A stretch of DNA of 64,000 nt from Clostridium_AD sp050717635 (lineage in GTDB: Bacteria > Bacillota > Clostridia > Clostridiales > Clostridiaceae), in NCBI RefSeq assembly GCF_050717635.1, contig NZ_JBOITO010000025.1, positions 62,001 through 126,000 of the forward strand, in the 5' to 3' direction. Below the pieces are notes generated by a model. The model had not been told where the DNA came from and made no database searches. It saw nothing but the letters and a program-made list of their open reading frames with translations. The translations under genes and the position numbers were made by a program. Shown piece by piece: positions 37,593 through 45,214 of the stretch (its first letter is position 1; each line of letters begins with the position of its first letter).

Positions 37593-37664
37593 GACCAATT
37601 TACACATATAATGTTTAAATTTAGTGGATGAAAAATATTAAAGTATTCGTATTTATGTGTATAA

Positions 37665-37981
37665 AGGATAATAGGAATACTATTTGATAATGCTATTGAA
37701 TCAGCACTTATGTGCAAGGTTAAAAAAATAAATTTTGGTTTAGTAAAAAACGAAGGAATCACTGTGTTAAGTATAAGCAATTCTTGTATGACGGATACCC
37801 CATCTATCCATCAAATGTATGAAAAAAATTTTCTGCAAAAGGTGAGGATAGAGGTATTGGATTAAAAACTATAAGAAAAATTATTAGTGAAAGATATAAA
37901 AATATAATAATTAATACCAAAATGAAAGATTGTATATTTACGCAAGAGTTGGTGATTTATGATATTAAAAAGGATAAGTGA
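37665..37981 (+). pseudogene. Remnant of AgrC-like GHKL sensor kinase
   Basis: The reading frame begins RIIGILFDNAIESALMCKV, the N-box of GHKL ATPases, and continues with SISNSC. After AYEK-like YEKNF it must shift frame at A6T4 near 37826-37835 to go on as SAKGEDRGIGLKTIRKIISE, the G-box part, and then runs to the stop at 37981. The membrane sensor, dimerisation and histidine parts are absent. Kinases of this type control peptide pheromone and bacteriocin operons. Here it is a dead fragment, with no response regulator beside it. Confidence 0.75.
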
Positions 37982-38001
37982 AGTCACTTATCCTTTTTAA
38001 T
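37967..38001. terminator. Terminator after the kinase remnant
   Basis: A perfect 15-bp stem, AAAAAGGATAAGTGA with TCACTTATCCTTTTT, and a 2-nt loop. It sits over the stop codon of the kinase remnant. Confidence 0.8.
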
Positions 38002-38004
38002 ATC

Positions 38005-38189
38005 CTTTCTGTGGATTGCCCACTAACTTGAAATCCAAATATGTTTCCTTGAAAGTAATTCCACGTAATGTGATAGCCTATAGGTAGCCAGAAATTATTT
38101 GATTTAAGGAACATATAGGCGAATAGTAAAGCAACTAAAAAAAGATTTAGATAACTAATAATACTCATACTAGGATTTAAAGAATGCAT
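38005..38189 (-). pseudogene. CPBP protease tail, copy 1
   Basis: The fragment reads MHSLNPSMSIISYLNLFLVA, then WLPIGYHITWNYFQGNIFGFQVSG. This is the second conserved motif of CPBP (CAAX-like) intramembrane proteases, often tied to bacteriocin immunity or maturation. The catalytic EExxxR helix is missing, and after QSTE the sequence switches to unrelated residues. Almost the same fragment occurs at 47598-47864, starting at the same methionine, so truncation came before duplication. Confidence 0.8.
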
Positions 38190-38259
38190 TACTGAAAATA
38201 TAATTGATTAAACATTAAAAGCCATAAATCTAAGTTAAGGATTTACTACTTTTATTTAG

Positions 38260-38526
38260 TTATTTCATCATTTTGGAAACTGTTAACGCGCCATAAACAG
38301 CCCAACATATAGTTAATACTATGCCAATGCTGCACAAAATAATGCCAGCTTTAGCCTTACCCTTCTTTTCTGATTTAAGTCCCAATATTCCAATGACAAG
38401 GCCTACTATGTTTACTTGAAGACCGAAAAGTGGAATAAAAGATGCAAATAATCCTATAATTCCAAGAACCATACCTGCTGTGGCTTTACCATTATTGTTT
38501 TTTTAAGTTAATACTGTTGATTCCAT
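38260..38526 (-). pseudogene. DUF4190 small membrane protein with early stop
   Basis: From the ATG at 38526 (AAAGG upstream) the frame reads MESTVLT, meets TAA at codon 8, and continues without shift as KNNNGKATAGMVLGIIGLFA and two membrane helices, ending at SKMMK. This matches DUF4190 proteins. A single CAA to TAA change would explain it. Translation might restart at the internal ATG at 38472, giving a 70-residue protein. Confidence 0.7.
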
Positions 38527-38559
38527 TACATTCAATCCTTTTGATTTATAAAAATGTAT

Positions 38560-39035
38560 CTATAATATACACGGATTTATTCCAACATATATATCAATAA
38601 CAAGTTCATCTATTTTTGAAGGATCCATTATATCTTTAACAGTGACATTATAAGAAGCAGTTATTTGTTGCAATTTATTTTCTATAATATGAGAGTTAAT
38701 TAGATTATATGTATTTTGTAAAAGTGCTGTATTTCCAGTATGTGTAGCTTTTAAGGCGTTAGTTAATAGAAACTGTTTTTTTAATGTATATTCACCGGTA
38801 ACCTCTATTTCTTTATCTAAGGGCACAAGTATCTCCATATCTAAAACTTGTCCAAGTTGTTTTGCTCGATTGAAAAGGTAGCTGTAATAAGTGGTCCTAA
38901 TTTTTGAGCACTTTTTTCATTAATGAGCTGTCCTAGTTTTTGAATTTCAACTGCCATATCTTGTTGAGTGATTTTTTTTCTTAGGCTAATTAAGTTATTG
39001 AGTTTGAGTTCTTGTTTTTCTAGTATCATAAACAT
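38560..39035 (-). pseudogene. GyrI-like protein paralogue with frameshift
   Basis: Two overlapping frames together match the intact 155-residue protein at 42271-42738. The first part (MFMILEKQELKLNNLISLRK) ends early at 38841. The second part resumes with DMEILVPLDKEI and ends YVGINPCIL. Between them a shift near the T4 run at about 38874 restores the alignment (FNRAKQLGQVLDMEI against FNVVQAVIPIMDMEI). AGGAGG precedes the start. The neighbouring genes are also broken. Confidence 0.75.
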
Positions 39036-39051
39036 ATAGCCTCCTAAAAAA

Positions 39052-40655
39052 TTATATTACTTTATGTTTCTTTTGCATAATATGAACAATGCGATACCAG
39101 AGAACATTCCCAATCCAATCCGCTACATATGAAAAATCCATATTTAATGCTAAATTACTTATAATCATTATTATTGAGGCTAAAATCGCTAAAACACCCA
39201 CAAATATTCCAACCTTTTTTCCAGTTAATAAAGAATTATTGGTCGCATTTTTATTATATGAAAGACTAGGAAAATAAATATATACGAGACCGCTATTTTT
39301 TAAAGAACTGCTGTAAAATGAATTTGCTATTCCTTCTCCATTAGTGTTTGTTCCTATTATTGTACCCAATTTATTTTCCTTTATTATAGCAACAGACCCA
39401 TCGGCTGCTGACCCTGTACGTGAATTGATTAAATAATATATATTTTGTTTTCTTTCTGATGATTTGCCTCTATAATTATATTCACGTGTATAATAAAAGC
39501 CTTTATCATCTTTGGAACTTTGATAAAATAACCTGTTTAATAATTTGTTATTGATAATTTTATTAGAATTTGAAATAGGAACAAACCAGTTAAGTTTAGT
39601 TGTTATATTATCGCTATAAAGTGAAGAATACAAGTAATTCATTGAATAGCTTCTGCTTCCTCCATAATTGTCTCTTAGATCAATAATAATATTATCGAAT
39701 TCTTTCATACTTTCTATAGTTGTCGCTAAGTCTTTACCTTGAGAATTCATAAAATCTTTTACTTCAATATATCCTATATTATTTTCATTATCAGAATAAC
39801 TATAAATGATTTTTTTATTACTACTCACCTCTGTATTTTGATCACTTTCTTTAAATAAGTAACTACCTGAATTAACAATTTCTATTTGAAGATCAATGTA
39901 TAATTCTTTATTTATTGTACTACCATTATCAGTATTGATCAAAGTTACATTAACCTTTTCACCAACACTATCATTCAATGTAAAATAATGATAAGGAACT
40001 TTTCTTTTATAATCATACTTAAGGCTATAAGTGGAAATATTATTAACTATATACTTGTTCATTGGCTCATTATTAATAGAGACCAACTCAAACCCTTGTA
40101 AGCTTTGATAATCATAACCGGAGTCCATTGGATCAAATAAATATTGACCATTAATATATTCGAAATTCACACATTGTACCTTTGAAAATTGTTCATATGA
40201 ATTTCTCATGGTTTTATACCAATACTCTATCAAAGGTTTAGTATTATATTTAGAAAGGGTCTTGCCTAAATTATAACAATGTAGATTCGAAATATATGAA
40301 TACACTGGAAAACAAATGTCTGTATGTATACTTGGTACATCCTGTACTATAGCTAACATGGTACAAAAAACTCAAAATCAGTTTTAGTTCCCATTATTAA
40401 GTTCAAGTAATAATCTTTTCTATCTTTAAAACTAATATCATAAAGAGCCTCCTGGTCACTCAATAGAGGAACACTCTCAATAATAGTATTATAAAACTCT
40501 TCACAGTCTGATATTTTTTCATCATTAGTCAAATTAAGTATAGAGACCTCCTTATTAAAGAAGGTATTATTAGCATATGTTATTATTTTATATCTTGATA
40601 TGAAAATACACAATACTATAATGAATATACATACAATATTAAAAATTAAATTCAT
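39052..40655 (-). pseudogene. S41-family protease with frameshift
   Basis: The N-terminal frame (start 40655, GGAGAAG upstream) gives one membrane helix and a short domain, then ends VPC at 40353. The rest is open in another frame from FFCTMLAIVQDVPSIHTD to 39052. One missing T in a T6 run (40364-40369 on the plus strand) accounts for the break. The C-terminal part has the S41 core IIIDLRDNYGGSRS and the Ser region NSRTGSAADGSVA with LGTIIGTNTNGEG, then a membrane helix. Full length would be near 535 residues. A role in peptide processing is only a guess from position. Confidence 0.75.
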
Positions 40656-40817
40656 TTTTTTTCTTCTCCATTTTAAATACCTCTCTATTTTTATTTCTTG
40701 CAATCAATAGATACTGTACACATTTGTGGGAACAATATGAATCTCGCTATAGATATTATCACTTTTATTATTAGTGATATCATTTATGCAAAATGTAATG
40801 AAATACAATATTTATTG

Positions 40818-40928
40818 CTAAAGCACATCCTTAATATTAATAGCATAAGTAATTTTACCGAATGCTAGTCCCATTAATAATACAAAAGCTATGGAATATA
40901 TGTTTTGGATTGAGTTACTGGTATGTCC
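40818..40928 (-). pseudogene. Membrane-protein C-terminal remnant
   Basis: A 36-codon open stretch reads ...YSIAFVLLMGLAFGKITYAI and ends NIKDVL, like the last helix of a membrane protein. It has no start codon or ribosome site. The surrounding 40656-41002 stretch holds no other gene I can support. Confidence 0.35.
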
Positions 40929-41002
40929 TTATTTAATTATACAGAATATTAATTTGAGTTGCAAATATTTAACAAAATCATATATAAATTTAATAATTTT
41001 AA

Positions 41003-41299
41003 AATATAATAGGCATGAAAATTGGCGGAAAAATTAAATACCACTTTCAGGCTCTACCTTATAGGGAATATGGAGAGTTTACTGGAACTGTTACTGATAT
41101 TGCAGTAGATTCAACTATTGACCAGCAGTCAGGTACAAGCTACTATTTGGTTGAATCTGAAATTCAAAATAAACCTTTGTTTAGTTATAAGGGCAAGAAA
41201 GGTGAACTTAAAATAGGAATGACTTGTGAAGCGCAGGTTATTACTAAACGTAAAAAGATATTACATTATTTATTGGAAAAAATAAATTTGAAAAACTAG
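41003..41299 (+). pseudogene. C-terminal fragment of a second HlyD-type adaptor
   Basis: From 41003 the DNA matches the last 96 or so codons of the intact adaptor gene at 45207-47375 with only a few changes: IGGKIKYHFQALPYREYGE, then IDQQSGTSYYLVESEIQNKP, ending LLEKINLKN. There is no ribosome site or domain before it. Upstream sequence is unrelated. It shows that a second exporter module once stood here or that the locus was partly duplicated. Confidence 0.85.
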
Positions 41300-41319
41300 A
41301 AGAAGTATATCTGTAATTC

Positions 41320-41359
41320 CTTAAAAACTCTGATTTTTAAAAAAATCAGAGTTTTTAAG
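41320..41359 (+). terminator. Terminator after the HlyD fragment
   Basis: A perfect 19-bp stem with a 2-nt loop (41320-41338 with 41341-41359). Confidence 0.8.
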
Positions 41360-41497
41360 AGAAAATCCAATCACCTCTTCAATTTTATTAGAGGTTTTTT
41401 TCATTTCATTAATAAAATCTTCACTACTCCTATATATATATTTGAAATTATGACTATAGGTGTGAAGACCTATACTATGACCTTTATGGTAAATCAT
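41360..41497 (-). pseudogene. Polysaccharide deacetylase fragment
   Basis: A short open frame reads IYHKGHSIGLHTYSHNFKYI, then YRSSEDFINEMKKTSNKI and EEVIGFS. GHSIGLHTYSH is the second NodB motif of carbohydrate esterase family 4. Nothing of the first motif or the C-terminal half remains; the frame runs into the adjoining terminator. It is a gene relic. Confidence 0.75.
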
Positions 41498-41655
41498 GGT
41501 AAGGGCTTTTCTTTACCTTCAATTCTCCATGAAGATAGGTAAGTCTCTGATATTTATACAAGAGAGAGTTTAGGGGCACTGACGTATCTGATTTTAAGTT
41601 TGATGTAAGCTGACGCCTAAAAAGATTTAAAAGCTACTGTTTTTATTTAAAATAA

Positions 41656-41699
41656 AAGTGAAAAAACCCCTAAAATAAATATAGGAAATTTTTTCACTT
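41656..41699 (-). terminator. Terminator of the peptide operon
   Basis: Arms 41656-41666 and 41689-41699 pair perfectly (AAGTGAAAAAA with TTTTTTCACTT), with partial extra pairing inside. It lies downstream of the last small peptide on the minus strand. Confidence 0.7.
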
Positions 41700-41737
41700 C
41701 TATTGTGCGGATTATAAGTTAAATGATATGCAAGCTA

Positions 41738-41842
41738 CTATTTAATAACCTTATATGCAACTATTCCGCCAACTATCAAACCAAGGATGAAGCCGACTTT
41801 AATTAAAGTCGGCAGTATCTGTTTAATATTTATGTCTGGCAC
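41738..41842 (-). CDS. Short hydrophobic peptide A (34 aa), no leader
   Basis: A GTG start at 41842 has AGGAGG seven bases upstream. The product starts MPDINIKQILPTLIK and continues as one Gly-rich membrane helix (GFILGLIVGGIVAYKVIK). It lacks a double-glycine leader. It may be a leaderless bacteriocin, a helper peptide or an immunity peptide for the precursor upstream. A perfect 22-bp palindrome (41792-41813) lies inside the gene. It is too short for routine gene calling. Confidence 0.6.
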   Translation of the reverse strand: MPDINIKQILPTLIKVGFILGLIVGGIVAYKVIK

Positions 41843-41867
41843 ATGCAAACCTCCTTTGTCAAAACAG

Positions 41868-41990
41868 TTAGAAAATCTTATTATAAATATATTGAGTTGC
41901 GTGTGCAACTCCTACAACTGTGGCTGCTACAACTATAGCAACTCCTACAACTATGACTCCTGCTAAGATCACACCAACAATAAAGGGCAT
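41868..41990 (-). CDS. Short hydrophobic peptide B (40 aa), no leader
   Basis: From the ATG at 41990 the frame gives MPFIVGVILAGVIVVGVAIV, then a second VVGVA unit and the polar end ATQYIYNKIF. It is almost one continuous membrane helix with repeated Gly spacing. TTGGAGG ends only one base before the ATG, so translation may depend on coupling: the stop of the preceding precursor gene is 16 bases upstream. No double-glycine leader is present. Function is unknown; position suggests a second peptide or an immunity factor. Confidence 0.5.
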   Translation of the reverse strand: MPFIVGVILAGVIVVGVAIVVAATVVGVAHATQYIYNKIF

Positions 41991-42006
41991 ACCTCCAATT
42001 AATTTT

Positions 42007-42198
42007 TTAATTCTTTATTGCTACTACACTGCCTGCAACTAATCCAAGGGTAGCACCGGCTGCTAAACAGTGGCCAACTGTTACGCTTATTCCCCAGATT
42101 ACAAATAAAACAGGGAATACACCACCATTCGTTTCCAACATTTCATCTTTTGATAGGGTATCAAAACCAATAGAATTTAAATCATATACATTTGTCAT
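42007..42198 (-). CDS. Double-glycine-leader bacteriocin-like precursor
   Basis: Read from the ATG at 42198 (GGGGGTG upstream), the 63-residue precursor has a 26-residue leader ending LSKDEMLETNGG, the classical C39-peptidase cleavage pattern (LSxxELxxxxGG). The 37-residue core starts VFPVLFVIWGISV, contains one Cys and is hydrophobic with a glycine zipper (GATLGLVAGSV). It would be cut and exported by the C39-ABC transporter encoded on the opposite strand at 42986. A class II bacteriocin or a signalling peptide are both possible. Confidence 0.8.
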   Translation of the reverse strand: MTNVYDLNSIGFDTLSKDEMLETNGGVFPVLFVIWGISVTVGHCLAAGATLGLVAGSVVAIKN

Positions 42199-42270
42199 TT
42201 TTTTCACCCCCAATAATGTTTATAATAATTATTTATAATAAACTTCTTTGTACATAAAAGAAATTATTAT

Positions 42271-42738
42271 CTAAAGTTTGTTGGGATTTATTCCTACATA
42301 AATGTGGATTTCAACATTATCAATATCACTCAAATCTTTTGCATCCTGTATTGCTACATTATAAGCAGAAGTTATAGGTTGAAGATTATTTAGCTGCATA
42401 TATGCATTAATCTCATTGATTGTATTTTGAAGCATCATAGGATTCCCTTTATGAATTATTTTTATTGCATTGGTTATTAGAAATTCTTTCTTTACTTTAT
42501 ATTCGGGAGTTCCACCTATTTCTTTATCAATCGGAATCAAAATTTCCATATCCATAATTGGAATTACGGCTTGTACAACATTAAAAGTAGTTGAAATAGA
42601 AGGGCCAACCTTATTTGCACCAACGCTTTTTAAATATAATTGAAGCTTTGTCATTTCAGAAGGTATTTCTTGTTGAGTCATGTTTTTTCTTAATGAAATT
42701 AAACTGTTTAATTTTAACTCCTGTTTTTCTACTATCAT
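42271..42738 (-). CDS. Unrecognised 155-aa protein, possible GyrI-like fold
   Basis: I do not recognise a named family. The order of segments resembles GyrI/AraC effector-binding domains: VGPSISTTF, MDMEILIPIDKEI, FLITNAIKIIHKGNP, then a helix (INEINAYMQLNNLQPIT) and a final strand EIHIYVGINP. Such folds bind hydrophobic small molecules or peptides. There is no signal peptide or membrane helix. It is the first gene of the leftward peptide operon, directly next to the shared regulatory region, and a broken paralogue lies 3.5 kb away. Roles in immunity, chaperoning of the peptide or sensing are all open. Confidence 0.6.
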   Translation of the reverse strand: MIVEKQELKLNSLISLRKNMTQQEIPSEMTKLQLYLKSVGANKVGPSISTTFNVVQAVIPIMDMEILIPIDKEIGGTPEYKVKKEFLITNAIKIIHKGNPMMLQNTINEINAYMQLNNLQPITSAYNVAIQDAKDLSDIDNVEIHIYVGINPNKL

Positions 42739-42823
42739 TTTCAGACCATCCTTTATGAATATATTTAGGTTCTAACTGCTTGTAAATCCAATATATAACA
42801 TACAATAAATTTTTACAATACTA

Positions 42824-42911
42824 ATATCGTGAAACACCCCTTTCTAGAACGTGAACTCAATTTCAACAATAAAATACATTTCACGTTCAAAAACATACCA
42901 TTTCACGATAT
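42824..42911. promoter_or_regulatory. Symmetrical array of four CGTGAA boxes
   Basis: CGTGAA at 42828 and 42850 and TTCACG at 42880 and 42902 form two direct-repeat pairs, each with exactly 22 bp start to start, facing opposite ways. The outer 11-bp arms ATATCGTGAAA/TTTCACGATAT and inner GAACGTGAA/TTCACGTTC match perfectly. The layout is that of two LytTR-type response regulator sites serving divergent promoters. A -10 TATAAT lies at 42939-42944 for the exporter, and TTATAT (42798-42793, minus) is at a similar distance on the other side. Confidence 0.75.
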
Positions 42912-42985
42912 TTTACTTAAAAAACAAATGATAAATGCTATAATTTGTAATGATTTAATATATTACACTTAGAACGGAGGATAAA

Positions 42986-45214
42986 ATGAGAAATCCATTT
43001 AAAAGATACATATGTATAAAGCAGCATGATATTAAAGACTGTGGAGCAGCCTGCCTTGCAACAATATCAAAACAATATGGGCTTAAAATTCCAATATCAA
43101 AGATACGTGAAGTAGCAGGTACAGATAAACAAGGAACTAGTGCTTTTGGCATTATTAAAGCAGCTGAACAACTTGGGTTTACAGCAAAGGGAGTTAAAGT
43201 AAGTAAGCCAGAAGATATATTTACTGAGTTTCCCCTTCCGGCTATAGCTCATGTAGTTATAGATGGTTCTCTTTTACATTATGTAGTTATACATAAAATA
43301 ACTGCAAAAGAGATCTTAGTTGCAGATCCTGCCAAAGGAATTGTTAAGTACACACCAGAAGATTTCTTTAAAATATGGACAGGTGTCTTAATCCTTATGG
43401 TAAAATCAGCAGAGTTTAAAAAAGGCAATGAAACTAAGGGTTTGTTTTCAAGATTCTTCGGACTTATAACACCTCAAAAGGGTTTGGTTCTAAATATATT
43501 TTTCGCTTCTTTAATATTTACTATATTAGGGATACTGGGTGCTTTTTATTTTCAAGTATTAGTGGATGATGTGCTTCAATATAATCTATTAACCACACTA
43601 CATGTACTTTCAATTGGATTTATTGTGTTAAGCATTTTAAAAATTTTATTAAATGCTTTTAGGTCTCAATTACTTATGTATTTGGCTCAACGGATAGATA
43701 TACCTCTAATGCTTGGATATTATGAGCATGTAATTAATTTACCTATGAATTTTTTTGGGACACGTAAAGTAGGCGAAATAGTATCAAGATTTAATGATGC
43801 AACTAGTATAAGAGAAGCAATTTCAGGTGCAACTTTAACCATAATGATTGACACCCTAATGGCTTTTGCTGGTGCAGTAATTTTATTTACACAAAATCGT
43901 CTTCTATTTGGAATAACTTTAATTCCAGTTGTTTTATACGCTATTATTGTATTCGTTTTTAACAAACCAATTAGGGATGTTAATAGAAAAAACATGGAAA
44001 ATAATTCAATGATAACTTCTTATCTGGTGGAATCCCTTACTGGCATTGAAACTATAAAAGCTTTCAATGCAGAAAGAGAAGTAAATGGCGAAACAGAGAA
44101 AAGATTTATTAAGTTAATGAAAAGTGCCTTCAAAACAGGGTGGATTAGTAATATACAGGGTTCTATAAAAGGCGCTGTCAAGGCGGTTTTTGGCGTAGTT
44201 ATTCTATGGGTAGGAGCTTATGAGTGTATTAAAGGTAGGTTATCTGTGGGACAACTATTAGCATATAACTCCTTACTTGCATATTTTCTTGATCCAATAG
44301 AGAATTTAATAAACCTTCAAAGTCAACTTCAGACAGCAATTGTTGCAGCAGATAGGTTAGGAGAAATACTGGATCTTGAACTGGAGAAAAGTGTTGATGA
44401 AAATAAGAAAATCAATCCTTCTACTTTAAAGGGTGGTATAGAGTTTAAAAATGTTGATTTCAGGTATGGTACAAGGAAAATGATATTGGAAGGGTTAAAT
44501 CTTAGCATAGCTCCTGGAGAAAAAATAGCCTTAGTAGGTGAAAGTGGTTCAGGAAAAACTACCTTAGTAAAGATACTTATGAATTTTTACCAATGTGAAA
44601 AAGGAGAAGTATTAATAAATGGGTACAATATTAGAGATATAAATATTGAAGCTTTAAGGGATAAGATAGCATATATCTCTCAGGATATATTTTTATTTAG
44701 TGGAACTATAAAAGAGAATCTTTTCTTTGGGAAAAAAGAAATGGATTTTGAAAAAGTAGTAGATGCCTGTAAAAGGGCTAAGATTCACGATTTTATAAAT
44801 GAACAACCCATGAGATATGAGACCATGGTAGAAGAAAATGGTTCTAATCTTTCAGGAGGTCAAAAGCAAAGAATTGCTATTGCTAGAGCAATACTTAGAA
44901 ATCTAGAGATATTGATAATGGATGAAGCTACTAGTAGCCTTGATTCCATCACTGAAAAGGCTATAGAAAAAACTATGTATGAGTTTAGTAAAGATATAAC
45001 TACAGTAATAATAGCCCATAGGTTAAGTACTATTATGAGGTGCGACAAAATCTATGTTATGGATAAAGGTAAGCTTATAGAAGGTGGCTCACATAGTGAG
45101 CTTATAAGCAAAAAAGGACGGTACTTTGATTTATGGAAGGATCAGCTGCCAGAATTCTTTAATGAAGAAGTTGCAGCAACTAAAGTAACAGAGGTGAATA
45201 TAGATAATGAATAA
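42986..45214 (+). CDS. Peptidase C39-containing ABC exporter
   Basis: A bifunctional transporter (742 residues) that removes double-glycine leaders and exports the peptide. The C39 peptidase (about 8-130) has C19 in QHDIKDCGAACLATI, and the His/Asp of LLHYVVIH (about 98) and VADP (about 113). Six membrane helices span about 155-430. The ATPase has GESGSGKTT (about 518), LSGGQKQR (about 621) and LIMDEATSSLD (about 643). CGGAGG precedes the ATG. It overlaps the adaptor gene by 8 bp and is divergent from the precursor operon. Confidence 0.95.
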   Translation: MRNPFKRYICIKQHDIKDCGAACLATISKQYGLKIPISKIREVAGTDKQGTSAFGIIKAAEQLGFTAKGVKVSKPEDIFTEFPLPAIAHVVIDGSLLHYVVIHKITAKEILVADPAKGIVKYTPEDFFKIWTGVLILMVKSAEFKKGNETKGLFSRFFGLITPQKGLVLNIFFASLIFTILGILGAFYFQVLVDDVLQYNLLTTLHVLSIGFIVLSILKILLNAFRSQLLMYLAQRIDIPLMLGYYEHVINLPMNFFGTRKVGEIVSRFNDATSIREAISGATLTIMIDTLMAFAGAVILFTQNRLLFGITLIPVVLYAIIVFVFNKPIRDVNRKNMENNSMITSYLVESLTGIETIKAFNAEREVNGETEKRFIKLMKSAFKTGWISNIQGSIKGAVKAVFGVVILWVGAYECIKGRLSVGQLLAYNSLLAYFLDPIENLINLQSQLQTAIVAADRLGEILDLELEKSVDENKKINPSTLKGGIEFKNVDFRYGTRKMILEGLNLSIAPGEKIALVGESGSGKTTLVKILMNFYQCEKGEVLINGYNIRDINIEALRDKIAYISQDIFLFSGTIKENLFFGKKEMDFEKVVDACKRAKIHDFINEQPMRYETMVEENGSNLSGGQKQRIAIARAILRNLEILIMDEATSSLDSITEKAIEKTMYEFSKDITTVIIAHRLSTIMRCDKIYVMDKGKLIEGGSHSELISKKGRYFDLWKDQLPEFFNEEVAATKVTEVNIDNE

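Noticed and set aside
37591..37612. TTGACC and TATAAT after the poly-T tract, as a promoter
   Set aside because: Only about 10 bp separate the two boxes, too short for sigma-A.
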